Shown here: one piece after another, positions 11,228 through 25,156 of the stretch
Numbering within the stretch: position 1 is the stretch's first letter
Layout: the number at the start of each line of letters is the position of its first letter
Source of the DNA: Clarireedia homoeocarpa
Taxonomy: Eukaryota; Ascomycota; Leotiomycetes; Helotiales; Rutstroemiaceae
DNA length: 64,000 nucleotides
Reading direction: 5' to 3'
Assembly (NCBI GenBank): GCA_001465935.1
Contig: LNKV01000002.1
Coordinates: forward strand, 1,178,001-1,242,000
Made by a program: the position numbers and the translations under genes
The notes under the pieces: generated by a model
Told to the model about the DNA's origin: nothing
The model's input: the letters and a program-made list of their open reading frames with translations, nothing else
The model's database searches: none

Positions 11228-13879
11228 ATGGATTTTTTGAAGTCCGCGGTCGCGTCTGCGATCTCTAAAGGCCCTCCGTTTCCCTATTCTTTTGGGGATC
11301 AAGTGGATATAGAGCAGTCCATATGGAAGCTGTACAATGGCACCAAAAAGGTAAGAAATATAACCCTTAAATTGTTGACTGATAGCTGATTGAGGATTAC
11401 AGGAGAACGGATCGAACTGCAGTATATTTTCTTTTGATGTTCCCGCCAACAAATCTCTGTTACCTTTAGCCAAAAATGCTGTTAGGAAGCTTCGAACCTT
11501 GCGACATCCTGGAGTTATTAAAGTGCTGGACACAGTCGAGGTATGAATGACTGGATGCGACAGCAGTGATATACCTACTCACAATCTGGGATAGACGGAC
11601 AACTATATTTATATTGCCACAGAAAGAGTTGTTCCCCTACGCTGGCACGTCAAAAGGAAGAGCATGAGTCAAGAAACACTGAAATGGGGCTTGTTCAGTA
11701 TTGCAGTATGTCCCTAAGTATCGTTCTATTGCATTAGGCTAATGTCGCAAACAGCAAACCATCAAGTTTATTAATGACGAAGCATCTTCGGTTCATGGAA
11801 TGCTACGGGTGGGATCCATATACACGAGCGAAAGTGGAGAGTGGAGGGTTGGAGGATTTGAAGTCTTGAGCAACATGAATGATACTGAAGCCATCATATA
11901 CGTGAGTTCGGGTGCGCTAAACTGCAATAAACCACAGACTAAACCACACAGAACTATGGCAGTCTTGTTCCCGATTCACGCAGATATACACCTCCAGAAT
12001 TGGCGAATTCTGGTTGGGATGCCATAAAGAAGCACCCCATCTACGCGACCGATGCATACAATTATGGCACATTGATATTTGAGGTCTTCAACGGCGACTT
12101 TACGGGCAGTGATCAAGCCGGCCAAACAAAAAACATCCCCCCGACAATGCAATCGAGTTACAAGCGTCTGGTTAACAGCAATCCGAAGGCTAGGCTGAGC
12201 GTTGGACACTTCCTTGAGCAGGGCCGTCGAAATGGCGGTTTCTTCGAAACGTCGCTCATTAAACTTACAGAAGGGGTAGATAGTCTTGGTATGAAGACAG
12301 AGACGGAGCGAGAAGACTTTTTGAGGTAATTGTGTTCTTGTAAAACATCAAAAGTCTTGCACTAACCAGATAAAGGGATCTTGATGAGCTTTCAACGGAT
12401 TTTCCAGAAGATTATTTCAAAATGAAGATCCTCCCAGAATTACTCAAATCGGTCGAGTTTGGTGGCGGTGGCCCAAAAGTTTTTGAAGTTGTTATGAAGA
12501 TTAGCACAAAGCTAACGGATGAGGATTTTGAAGCCAAGGTGACTCCTGTAGTCGTTCGGCTGTTTGGCAGCCCAGACAGAGCTATTCGGGTGTGTCTGTT
12601 GGACAATCTTCCATTGATGATTGATCGACTTCCGCAGAAAGTGGTGAATGACAAGATCTTCCCCTATATGGTAAGAACCCTTAGAATCTAATTTGAGATA
12701 TGCTGACATGTGCTGTAGGTCACCGGCTTCACTGACCTTGCACCTGTGGTGCGAGAGCAGACCGTCAAAGCTGTATTGACTATCATTGGAAAGTTATCGG
12801 ACCGAACTATCAATGGGGAATTGCTCAAATATCTTGCCAAAACATCAAATGATGAGCAACCTGGTATTCGGACGAACACGACAATTTGTTTGGGCAAGAT
12901 AGCCAAGAATCTTGGAGTTAGCACGAGATCCAAGGTTTTGATCGCTGCATTTACACGATCACTTAGAGATCCATTCGTTCATGCCAGAAACGCTGCGCTC
13001 TTGGCATTAGCTGTCACAACTGACTCGTTTACCGACGACGATTGCGCCAACCGAATATTGCCGGCACTGTGTCCCTGTCTCATTGACAAAGAGAAGCTTA
13101 TCCGGGACCAGGCCAATAAGACTATGGATACTTATTTGCAGCGCATTCGCAAAGTCGCTGCATCCATGCCGGACACTGTTCTTCCACCACCAAGCACAGG
13201 CGAAGCAAATTCTTCATCAACACCACGTATGAGTACGCCACAGCCAAGTGATGCTGGTTCATCGTGGACGGGCTGGGCCATTTCATCGTTTACCAATAAG
13301 ATCCCTGCAGCTGGTGGTGAGATCCAACCATCAAATGGTGCTACCACACCAGATACGCTCCCCACCTCAGCGCCACAAGCAAATGACAAGGGGCGTCCAG
13401 CTCATCTAACCACATCTGCATCGACCCTGCATCGCCAAGCAGTAACATCACCATCCGCATCTACGTCTTCAGCTAATCAAGGATATTTTGAAGACCAAAA
13501 TGCTGATGCAGACGATATCGAGGCCTCTGGTGATGTGGGAGGAGAGTCTTTCTTTGACGCGCCCACGGAGACTGCGACCCAACCTATGTCCAAAGCACCT
13601 GCTGCGAACCCTTTCGATGATAATGGCGAGCCAGACTTTGCGGGATGGTTAGCGGCCCAGCAGAAAAAGCCGGGTTCTCAGAAAGTGTTACCGAAGGGTT
13701 TAACAAAACCTACAGCAAAACAGAGTACAAGACCTATATCGTCAGGAAGGTCAGCCACGACCGGTAGTATTGGAGCAAAGAAGACAACTCCTGCAAAAGT
13801 AAAGCCCCCGGTTGCTAAGAAGATCGATACTACCCCCAAAGCTACAGACGATGCTGATGATTGGGATGAAGGCTGGTAG
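11228..13879 (+). CDS. CEX1: Cex1/SCYL1-type SCY1-like pseudokinase
   Basis: This is a SCY1-family pseudokinase with HEAT repeats. Yeast Cex1 acts in nuclear tRNA export and mammalian SCYL1 in COPI-dependent Golgi traffic. There are seven exons: 11228-11350, 11403-11540, 11595-11705, 11755-11901, 11952-12325, 12376-12670 and 12719-13879. All joins keep phase. The N-terminus MDFLKSAVASAISKGPPFPY is the family signature. The kinase-like domain follows (RKLRTLRHPGVIKVLDT, then YTPPELANSGW). The ATP-binding lysine strand reads IFSFDV, and the DFG position reads GGF, as in catalytically dead SCY1 proteins. HEAT repeats occupy about residues 320-580. A low-complexity Ser/Thr/Pro tail ends in DDADDWDEGW, the C-terminal acidic-tryptophan motif of the family. 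It is convergent with CCE1. Confidence 0.92.
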
Positions 13880-14382
13880 TGGTTGGTGGTGTCTTGCAAT
13901 TCTGGCGTTTGGGGACGCTGGGTATGTGTGCATTAGCGGGAAGGCGTCTTCGTTATAGGATAGGATAGACAGATACCTAGGTGACGTACTCGAAATTGGA
14001 TGAAGGATCTATGTAAGAATTTGTATAGAGCTGTGGCTACATGGCGCTGCTGAAACTGGCAGCGGCTATTGGTGGAAGAAATATTGATACGAGAATATAA
14101 CTTCTCATTCCTTACAGTGGCTGAGGTAAGCTTAAATTTAGATTTCTGCCGCAGATCTAACTCGACTGAGATATCACCAAGCAAAATACTCAGCTTGTTG
14201 CACATCTCATCAGACATTATTTAGAATCTGTTAAGATTATCATGGCTCGAGCGGACGAAAATGTTTCATAATAAGGTACTTATGAATTTGATGCCAGGGG
14301 TTCAACCCCTCGTCGTACACCAAGTGTCTCTAATCCACCTTTCTATGGGGCAAGGAAGCTCCCAAAAATGGTGACTATTCAT
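13880..14382. other. Convergent intergenic region
   Basis: This holds the 3' flanks of CEX1 and CCE1. It includes a T-arm-like hairpin sequence (14296-14312) that does not belong to a foldable tRNA (see rejected items). Confidence 0.5.
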
Positions 14383-15369
14383 TTAATCATCTAACATGGC
14401 TTCAACCCCATCTCTCAACACCCTCCTTCTATTTTCCTCCCACTTTATCCACGCCATACCTTGCAATAAGCAGTCAGCCAGATCGTCCAGCTTGCCGACT
14501 TCCTCGGCTTTCAGATCCTTCTCAGCGCCAATCTTCCGGCCCTTGACACGTCCTCCCTTCCTAGCCCATTTCTCCACATATCTCTCCCTAACCTTCTTCA
14601 CCTCATCACTACCTAGAAGAACCATCTTCTCTTCTTCCAACCATCCTCTCACAAGGTCAATCTTTGCTCCTTTATTTTTCGACTTTGTATCCTTCGCAGT
14701 CCTAACTTTCGTAAATATTTCCGCCTTGTTTGAAGTTTCTTCAGTTCCTTCATTCAATTCCCCTTCAACAACCCAGAATGCACCCACTTTCCCCGGCGTG
14801 ACCTCTTTGACTTCCCCGTCCCAGACCCCCTCTCGCGCTAAAGTTTTCAGGATAGCCCATAACATGCTCTCTAGCATGTTGACTCGCACCGTCCACTCAA
14901 ATATATGCTTACTCCCCATCGAGCGAAATCTCTGTCTCTCAATCAAGATCAGTGTCGGAGAGTGAGGAACCAAATGATTGCGCAGGAGCTCGTAAGCCGC
15001 ATCTGAGAGAATGCCTGGCGTAAATTCGTTTCTAACTTTAGATTCCGCATTATTTTCATTCCGAGGAAGCAGCGAGAGCTTCTGCCAGGATTTAAGGATA
15101 GGTAAGCCGGGGTCTGAGGTAGATTTCTTAGAGGTGCTCTTGGAAGGAGGGGTTTCTAGCAGAGAATACGCGAGATTGCGAATTCCCATGTCGATACTGA
15201 GTATGCGTATGGGCTTTGAAGGGTATGATGCGGGGAATGACAAGATAGGCAACTCATCGTGGAGACGTTGGACGAGGATGGCTTTGGTGCCAGAGGTGGA
15301 TATTCCACATTTGAAGGCGATTTGTTTGAGCGCTGTGGCTTTCAGAGTGGTGGGGATCGTGAGGGCCAT
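14383..15369 (-). CDS. CCE1: Mitochondrial Holliday-junction resolvase Cce1/Ydc2
   Basis: This is an RNase H-fold endonuclease that resolves four-way DNA junctions in mitochondrial DNA. It is a single exon of 328 aa from the ATG at 15369; a longer frame upstream relies on TTG. Residues 1-45 contain a SAP-like helix-turn-helix (TLKATALKQIAFKCGISTSG, then TKAILVQRL) for DNA binding. The Ydc2 catalytic core has its acidic residues in place: Asp in IRILSIDMGIRNLAYSLLE, Glu in LILIERQRFRSM, and the C-terminal pair in KLDDLADCLLQGMAWIKW. The QRFR motif after the catalytic Glu is typical of the family. Lys-rich segments (KSKNKGAK, KGGRVKGRK) may contact DNA. The start MALTIPTT lacks an obvious long presequence, but the N-terminus is basic overall. 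Confidence 0.92.
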   Translation of the reverse strand: MALTIPTTLKATALKQIAFKCGISTSGTKAILVQRLHDELPILSFPASYPSKPIRILSIDMGIRNLAYSLLETPPSKSTSKKSTSDPGLPILKSWQKLSLLPRNENNAESKVRNEFTPGILSDAAYELLRNHLVPHSPTLILIERQRFRSMGSKHIFEWTVRVNMLESMLWAILKTLAREGVWDGEVKEVTPGKVGAFWVVEGELNEGTEETSNKAEIFTKVRTAKDTKSKNKGAKIDLVRGWLEEEKMVLLGSDEVKKVRERYVEKWARKGGRVKGRKIGAEKDLKAEEVGKLDDLADCLLQGMAWIKWEENRRRVLRDGVEAMLDD

Positions 15370-16562
15370 GCATTGCCTTTGCTTGAGCAATTGCGGTGCT
15401 GGTTTTTATAAATACTGAATCGACCTAGAGAGAATAGCGGAGCAAGGGACACGCGCGGTTTCGAGTTTTATGCAAGGCTGCTGGTATTATACAAGGCTGA
15501 GCTTACATCGCGACGCTAGTATTGAATGCTTTCTTTTATGTACGAGCAAGGTAAGGAGATTGCAGGTAAAATCTCATGTTGGAAATGAAGATCCTGGTGA
15601 CTCTCAAATAACATAATGTGAGCTTTTCATACCTTGGTTCCAAAAATTGGGGTATTCTAACTATTCTAACTAGAAGCTTAACTTACTCTGCAGAGTGGAC
15701 TACTGTAGTAATGGAGAACGTACTTGGAGCCAAAATCCATCCACTTGTGAAGACGTGTCTGCTCGACAGTATGCAGACCCAATGCAGCTGACTTGATGTG
15801 TACGAGTTACGAGTATCCTCAGATACGACACCGCTACCTCTCATGCTTCTAACCACCTCTGCCCCACTTCTCCGCTGGTATTGTTGTCATCCATAGTGGA
15901 GGGGTTGTCTTCCTGTTCACTACAGATTGCAAATGGTCATGTCGGCCACTCTGCTTCATTTTGTCTGGCCACTCTGCTTCATTTTGTCTGGCCACTCTGC
16001 TCACTTTGTCTGGCCATTCCTGGTTGGCTCGTATTTAATATGCCAGGTATAGTGTGGGGGTGTCGCCCTTCGACAGATCAGTCTCGAAACGACCTTTCGA
16101 TTGAAGGATAGTTACGGGGCGGCCAAGAGATCCGACGACAATCTTGTTGAGATGTTGAATATGACCTGTGTGCTCGGTATTTCCACACTGAAGAGGCTCG
16201 AAACTCGGAGAGCTTACCAATGTCTACAGATAAACATTCTTATGATGAAATATTACCGAGACGTCCCTTTATTTGTTTTTATGAAGTTCAAAATACAATA
16301 TTGGCGCTGCCACCTGCCTGCAACAATAAATCACAATGCATGGCAATTGACTGCCAACAGTGAGCAAGCCTTCATGCTTACCTGCGGCGCAGTAGCACGT
16401 CAATCCAGTTAAAATCATAGCATGCTATTCCTGCTGCAGTTCACCAACAAGTAGTAACATCTCACAAGCGAGATGGCTCCTAAGAGCTGAGATCAAAGTT
16501 AACTCAAAACCAAAACTCTGCCCAGCAGTGATTATCAAGTGATAAAAATTTTGAACAGTACT
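15370..16562. other. Intergenic region with short tandem repeat
   Basis: No gene is supported in this 1.2-kb region. It contains the 23-nt tandem repeat at 15944-16017, listed separately. Confidence 0.5.
15944..16017. repeat. 23-nt tandem repeat, about 3.2 copies
   Basis: GGCC-starting units begin at 15944, 15967 and 15990. A 22-nt-spaced partial copy starts at 16012. Each unit contains ACTCTGCTTCATTTTGTCTG. Confidence 0.9.
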
Positions 16563-17605
16563 ATGGGTGCCATCACACTGGACGGAGGCGTCGCAGTCGT
16601 CATCGGGGTTAGCTTTCCAGCTGCACACGGATTAGCATACACTAACTTCAACCAGGCTGCCTCAGGGATTGGCAAGGAGACCGGCCTTACCTTCGCTGAA
16701 GCTGGAGCATCCGCTATTGTCTTTGCAGATATAGATGAAGCGAAGATTAAGGACGCCGCCGAGGAAAGCAAGAGGCTAGCAACTGTCGCTGGGTATCAAG
16801 CTCTTGCCATAAAAGTGGATGTGACAAACGCGGAGAGTGTGCAATTTTTGTTTGATACTGCGGTCAAGGCCTTCGGGAGGGTTGACTACTGTGTCAATAG
16901 TGCCGGTGTGGAGAACTGCGATCAAACAGCACTCTGAACTATCGTGATTCATTGGGAATTCATTATACTGATGCTTGACTCCTTCATTAGATCGATGTCG
17001 ATGCATATATTCCATTTAATGATAGCGCCGAGGGAACCTACGATAAGGCGATGGATATAAATGCCAAAGGCTCTTACCTTATCGATAAAGCTGCTTTCAA
17101 GTAGATGGCATCTTAGGAACCTCGCATTGTCCCTACCACTAGAGGTAGGAAGAGAGACCTTGGACGTGGAGCCATCGTCAATGTTGGATCCGTGCTGGCA
17201 TATGGTGCTGTTCCATACAAAGTTGGCTATGTGACCTCAAAACATGCGTTGTTAGGAATCACCAAGGTTTGTGGTATGTGCCCATCCATCATGTTTATAT
17301 CCTGTCTCGGTGTTCGAGATGTTACTGACAATAATTTAATCGCAGCTGTCGAAGCGGGCCCATTAGGGATCCGCGTCAACATGGTCAGTCCGAGCTGGGT
17401 AGCAACACCTATGTTCACGGAAGAGTGCCAACGAGCTCCTCCTACTCTGGACTTCATCAAAGCTCAAGTACCAGCTGGAAGACCCGCCGAAGTTGGAGAG
17501 GTAGCCGAAGGAATTACCTTTTTGTGTAGCTCCGCCGCAACTTACATTAATGGAGCGGCACTAATCATTGACTCTGGTCTTACTTTGACCGTGCATCTGG
17601 GTTAG
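16563..17605 (+). pseudogene. Short-chain dehydrogenase/reductase (SDR), disabled by three in-frame stops
   Basis: This is a classical NAD(P)-dependent SDR relic. Four exons can be read in constant phase: 16563-16607, 16656-16943, 16991-17273 and 17346-17605. Introns are GTTAGC...CAG, GTGATT...TTAG and GTATGT...GCAG. Family motifs are present: the cofactor loop GAASGIGK across intron 1, the Asp region FADID, NSAG, the catalytic Tyr/Lys in YVTSKHALLGITK preceded by Ser in VNVGS, then IRVNMVSPSWVATPM and a C-terminal SSAATYINGAALIIDSG. The frame is broken by TGA at 16935-16937 and TAG at 17102-17104 and 17114-17116. The last two sit where the family usually has K-Q-M-A-x-Q, so each is likely CAG-to-TAG. 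Residues around the stops remain family-like, so decay looks recent. The product would have been a fungal secondary or general oxidoreductase; the substrate is unknown. Confidence 0.85.
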
Positions 17606-19727
<2,122 letters not shown>

Positions 19728-20445
19728 AGGGAAAGGATGTGTGCTGTGCTCGTCTTATTAGACTTTGGTGTCACTGGGATTGGGGCTCCAAGGATTTCGA
19801 GAAAGCGAAGGAGAAAGAAGTCATATGCAGTTCTGGGAATAGCGATATCCCGCGATATGAGAGGGTGTTTACTTCAAGTTATGCGATGGACTGAAGCCAT
19901 CATATCATTTTCGTAGAAAGCAACAGAGCGTCAAGCTTAAACCAAGTCATTGACGTTTAAACCGCATGATAGAATTAACAATATAGTATTTTTACTCCCT
20001 TCTTTCCAATACCAAATACAGGTGTAGATTACCATAACACTATCTATCATACATAAAACACCGATCTTCTCCACGTAGACACTCTAAATGTAGATTGGTA
20101 CATCCCATCCATGCGCGTCTGTCAAACCTTTCCCTCAGCTCTCTCTCCGATCATCCTTCCCCGTCCCTAGAACCGACACACAGAGACACGACTAATTGGA
20201 ATCCAGCAGCACAACGCGACTTATCGACCTCTCGCCCCTCCACACTCCCCTCTTTATCCATCTATCAAATTTATTCAAAATGCTGATTTTTAGTTCCCAC
20301 CCAAGGTATCACTCAATCGACTGCCAACCAATCCATCGATTCAAAGAGCACAAAAAAAAAAGTCAAATATGCAAAACCTATCTCATGTTATCTCGTATAC
20401 GTACCGCTCCATGCCGCTCATGTTAAATTGCCGAAACCCGGAGCG

Positions 20446-20487
<42 letters not shown>

Positions 20488-20520
20488 GAATAGTCTTTGA
20501 ATAGTCTTTGAATAGTCTTT
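20446..20520. repeat. Poly(A) tract (38 nt) plus GAATAGTCTTT tandem repeat (3 copies)
   Basis: An A38 homopolymer occupies 20446-20483. Three perfect 11-nt units follow at 20488, 20499 and 20510. This could be a slippage product or the A-rich tail of a retroposed sequence; no target-site duplication was identified. Confidence 0.85.
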
Positions 20521-21120
20521 GAGAGGAGACGGGCGGATCTAGATGAGGATCTAGAAAGTTGGGAGCATGAAGTCTCGAATAGCGAGACGAGGACTCTCTC
20601 TATGTGGAGAAGGAGGTTGAAAAAAGTCGCTGATACTGCGGGGCAAATGAATGGGGTTACTTGTACTTGAAAATTCTCCACATCCTTTTCTTGACTTCTC
20701 CTCATGCATGCAAGGCGTAGTTCTATCGATAGTCCGACGCAATCGACCCGAGTTCTGCTGCGGCTACTGGGAAAGGCGTGAAAAGGGTGAAAAGGGTGAA
20801 AAGGAGAAGTAGGAGGGGTAACACAGATACACGGATTAGTGTTATGCGGAGGTGAGACAGTTATCGTCATAATTCATGTATCCCGACGGTCTGTGAGAAA
20901 GAGGTCAGTCTAGAGGTATGAAAGCCGTTGTCCTTGATACTTTGTAGAAAGGCTGGCTGTGAACAGACACTTTGTAGAAAGAGTAGCTGCGAATAGATAC
21001 TTCGGCAAAGGTACGGCACCTTTTGGTGGAGACTAGCCGACGTGTAAAGCTGGTATCCGATCAGGAGCGAAGAAATGAGGTCATTCGCGCATGGCTACCT
21101 GGTGTGAAGCTCTCTGCCCC

Positions 21121-21187
21121 CTTTGGGCTCCTTTGGTCTCTTTTGGTCTCCTTTGGTCTCCCTTGGTCTCCCTTGGTCTCCTTCGGC
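21121..21187. repeat. 10-nt tandem repeat CTTTGGTCTC, about 6.5 copies
   Basis: Consecutive units CTTTGGTCTC, TTTTGGTCTC and CCTTGGTCTC are seen in phase. Confidence 0.85.
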
Positions 21188-22201
21188 CAACTATAAAGAA
21201 GCTATTCCTAGATTCCTATAGTAGGAGGTAGCGTCGAAAAGGACCTCAGAGTACGTAAAGGGAGAGCCGGAAAGTACCAGATGAAAGACAGTCAGGACCA
21301 GGACCAACAGGACCAATAGGACCACCAAGACCAATTCCCCCGGGCATGACTTTTCTCAACCCCCTCACCGGACGAGTCATGCCTTTCAGCCTCAGTTGCA
21401 ATTGCAGTGAGTAATACTGTAAGATGTACGAAGTCTGTGACTCGGACTGCCATGTTGCAACGTCGAGAATTGCTCATTTCTCCTCGTCCACCTCGTCCAC
21501 CTCCACCTCCTCCTCCTTCCTCAGCCAGGAAGGATCTTCCATGTCCTCGAAGCATACACCTCACGCGTTGTCATCATGATCGTCCCTCATCGTGTTTGAA
21601 TTTTTTTTTTTCATCACTTGCACGATTTGCAGTGGAGAAAGTTTAAAATTTGACAATCGAGTGGGGGCCAATGAAAGTGGAGTAGGGGTCTTTGGTCTTT
21701 TTTATTTTCTCCTTTGGGCGATTTTTTTCCCATTCCCAATGAAGCATTTTCTGCGGGGTATTTTTGGTATTTTGCTGTCAGTGCTGGAAAAGAAGACTCT
21801 TTTCACTATGGCAAGAATTGCATTGGCAAACCAATTCTTGCCGTCGTCCCTGCATTGGCATAGCAGAGAGGACATGGCATGGCTGAGATTTCACGAGCCT
21901 CTACGGAAGTACAGCTTCCCCCCCCCCTACTGTCGGCTGAAGCAGCTTATCAAGACCACACGTGATATCACTCGGCGTCATGGTTATGGAGAGACGTCTG
22001 CCGATTCTTCATTGTAAGATTATCTGCCTGTTGCTCTTTGCTCTTGCCATTGCCCGTTTAGTTCCATGGACCTCTTCCTGGGTATATGCCAATAGCAAGT
22101 ATCGCCCGTGGCTGGATTCCTCTTCACTGTGTAACGTCCAACCTTACTTATCCTTCCTATCAACCCCAGCATACAGATCCCTCGGATGGTCAAGTACATA
22201 A

Positions 22202-25156
22202 GCCACCAACGAAGTTACAGTCGCAGCCGCGAACATCAACTTTGACTTTTCTCTTGTCAAATACGAGGCTCCAAAAGAGTATCAGGCTCTAGGCGGACTC
22301 CTCACCGCCAAACGAAAGAATGAGGCCGAGAGTGGCAGCGCACCTGTTACAGCAAGGAGGCTCGGAGCCTTGTTTGACGGCATCTGCCCATCAACACCGA
22401 AACTCATTAAGGCCTATGGCGAAAGAGTGTCCGAGATAGCCAAGCTAGCAGTTGCAAAGAACAACAGCTCGTATGCCAATTCCGTTTTTCGCTGCGTACT
22501 CTGGAATTGATGCCACTTCAATCTGGGCCGCTGCTACCTCCTCAAAAGCTGCTCTTCCGGTTCACCTCCTAAGCTGCATGCTAGCGCGCATCTTCGAAGC
22601 ATCAGAGGCAACATCTATATGGATAGAGCTTGTGAAAGAGCGAAGAGAAGATATTGCTGCGAAATTGGCTGGTGGAGAAAGCCTACCTTTTTCCCTAGCG
22701 GCTGCTGCATGCCAGCAAGAGATCTCAAGGTCACAGCTTGCAGAATGGGATTCCAGCGCGCGTTCTTGGCTTCGAACGGCAGACAGCTTATATGAACTGA
22801 AACAAACTCAATTGAGACTTGCCCTAGAAAATATCAGTCTTTCAGTAAACGAGAAAACTGCTGTTTTCTCCAGTGTTATCGAAGCTTAGGCTTCTGCTCT
22901 GGACACGATGGAGAATCTGATTTCTGGCATGCCACAGGCTGTAAACGATGGTGCTGCTATTGTCGGGCTCTCAGCATGGCATTTGTATCCTAATATGATC
23001 GTCTACGGAGGGGCTAAAACGATCGAAATAAATATGGATGACGAGTTGGTAGCCGCAGGAGGTGTCTTGACCCTTGGGTTTTCCAACTCTTCTACAAAAA
23101 TATCACACCATGGGGTTCATTGGTGCTTGTCCTTATCAAGCCTCAACTACTACGGTCCTCCGGTTCGGTCTGAGAGAAAACTTGATTCGGATCCTAAGAG
23201 GATTTCAATATCCCAATTTCAGCTCGCGGTATTAGGTACTGTTCTAGGGACATGGAAAACCTCTCCAGAAAATACAGCTCCGTACGTCAAGCTTCTTTAC
23301 AGAATCAGCTTGCTACTTCAGAAAGACTTCGCTTTCCGCAAAAAGGATATGTGGATAGATATGCTTACCATACCTGCCTCAGCCTACCTCAACGCCAACG
23401 TCGAAGCCGACGCATTGGCTTCAAGATTGATTGACCTTGGTCGACGGCGCGCTCCGAGTTTTATCCCAACTTTTCGTAATAGACCTGAAACACGACCACT
23501 TTTTGGGCTCTTAGATATCATCACTCTCCTCTCTCTTTTTAAAAGACATCGAGTCCCGGATCAAACTTCTACGTCGCTTAGTATTGAGGCTGCCAGAGCT
23601 TTCAAAGATATGCATTATTATCCGATGCTATCCAGTGAAGTATCAGCCTATAATCACCAGCTCATACCTACCAGAGCAGATTGCCACATCCAACGATATG
23701 GGTATTGATGAGCCCGTAAGTCAAGGTTCATTAACAGATAGCGTGCACAGTACTCAATATTATGTCCCTATATATGCGACCGCTTTCCCTAACTCTCCCC
23801 CAGCAATGAACAGTGGCCCATCTGTAGGAGATGCAGATCGGAGAAACAGGAGAGGAAGGAAGCAGTGTCATCACAGGTGGCTACCAGCAGATGCAGGATT
23901 ATCATCATCATCAATGTTGAGAAATGATGAATTTTACCAATACGGATCTGCTACATTTGAAGATAATACCATGACAGTGGTCTCCCAGGGACGCAAGCTA
24001 GAGTTCTTGTTTGGACATACAAAACTTGCGGCAGTTTTCGCTGAGAGGAATTCAGTCTCGGAAAATTACTTTAAAGACCCTCCAAGTGTCACACTTGATG
24101 ACCTTGCTTGGTGCTTGGAATCTGGAATACTTACTGCTTTCAAGCTTGAAAGTCATCTTACCAACCTCGAGGGTCCTATTTTTAGGACACTTTCAATACT
24201 TGCCATGGCTAGTAAGATATACGAATCTCTTCCAGCTGCGACCGTGAATATACAGGTTCTCAGTCAGTCATTCGTGGAGAGCAAGGGGGGGGGGAATCTA
24301 TTCCCCATGGCGACCATGCCGTCGTATTGCAATTATGAAATCAGTCGTGAAGCGGCTATCGCAATGATTATTTACTTAGAAACTGGACTCAATGTTGATA
24401 TTAGCCAGCTTAAAGACGTCGTAGCAATCTCTGTGGGTGATTCTATATACGTTTTGAAAAAGGTATGAGTCTTTCGACAAATAGTTATCTTAAGCACTGG
24501 CACTGCTGACATCGCCCTAGCTCGTTTGTGATCCTTTTGAGGCACCGCTAGAATACGAATTGCATCGCATTCATGGAAATATTGGTAAACCAGGAGTGGT
24601 GATGCTTCTGCCTCCAGAACTGGGGCTCATGGTCCGCGAGATAGATTTAAGCAGGTGGAGGGTGTTCACTCCCAGTAAGTTTGATGGACAGGCAGAGGAC
24701 TGCTTCAGTGGCACATCCTTGCATCTTTCGTTCACCAAATACCACGTCCCATTTTTTCAGAACAAATCTCGGGGTCAACAGGATGCTTCAATATCGATGC
24801 TTGAGTCGGTTATTTCTATCCGCGATTCGGGTGCTTGGGTTGCCGACGTCGACATCATGAAGGCTGCGAAGCAAGGATCTATATACCTATTAGCTCATCA
24901 ACAGTCCTGCAACCATGCGAAACATGAGGCTCCCGTCAAGGAGATGACATCTGTAGGATGTTGGGATGATACCTTGGACTACCCTGATGGGTCGTTTGTC
25001 GTCAAGGCAACTGGAAACTGGGCTGCTCGGCTAGCTATCGCTTCTGTTCTGTCAATGCTTCCAAAGAGGCCGGCGCAGAAAATTGTTGTGTGTCCTAAAA
25101 ATGTTTGTTGGAAGTGCGTAATGCAGGAAGAAGGGGCTTGTATCTACCTATACTGA
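22202..25156 (+). pseudogene. Large fungal-specific protein of unknown function, multiply disabled
   Basis: Conserved-looking coding sequence runs through four broken pieces. Piece 1 (from 22202) reads NEVTVAAANINFDFSLVKYE and ARRLGALFDGICPSTPKLIK. It resembles a roughly 900-aa family without known domains that I recall from many Pezizomycotina. No in-frame ATG remains; a TAA precedes it at 22199. A one-base gain in the T5 run 22485-22489 shifts frame into piece 2 (FAAYSGIDATSIWAAATSSK). A TAG at 22887-22889 sits at a position that looks like an original Trp (TGG). A frame change between 23661 and 23680 leads to piece 3 (DEPVSQGS...). A GTATGA...CTAG intron (24463-24520) joins DSIYVLKK to LVCDPFEAPLEYELHRIHGN. 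The C-terminus has ATGNWAARLAIASV and VCPKNVCWKC. Loss of start, two frameshifts and one stop indicate a pseudogene. A single homopolymer error could explain one lesion but not all. Confidence 0.75.

Larger units (their letters stand above)
19728..22201. other. Gene-free low-complexity region
   Basis: No gene is supported in this 2.5-kb region. It holds a 38-nt poly(A), several 9-33-nt tandem repeats and purine/pyrimidine-biased stretches. A weakly repeated segment at about 20937-21010 (TTTGTAGAAAG...) has 2-3 diverged copies of about 33 nt. Confidence 0.5.

Noticed and set aside
14281..14336. tRNA-like 3' half: T-arm-like GGGGTTCAACCCC followed by a sequence ending ACACCA.
   Set aside because: No matching 5' acceptor stem, D arm or anticodon arm lies at the right distance upstream, so no cloverleaf can be built.
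15944..16017. Possible CRISPR-like array (regular 23-nt repeats).
   Set aside because: Units are directly adjacent with no spacers, and the genome is eukaryotic; this is a simple tandem repeat.
17101..17142. A 42-nt intron hiding the two TAG codons of the SDR gene.
   Set aside because: Sequence inside it (M-A-S, E-P-R) matches what the family normally encodes there, so pseudogenisation is the simpler reading; kept as an alternative to test.
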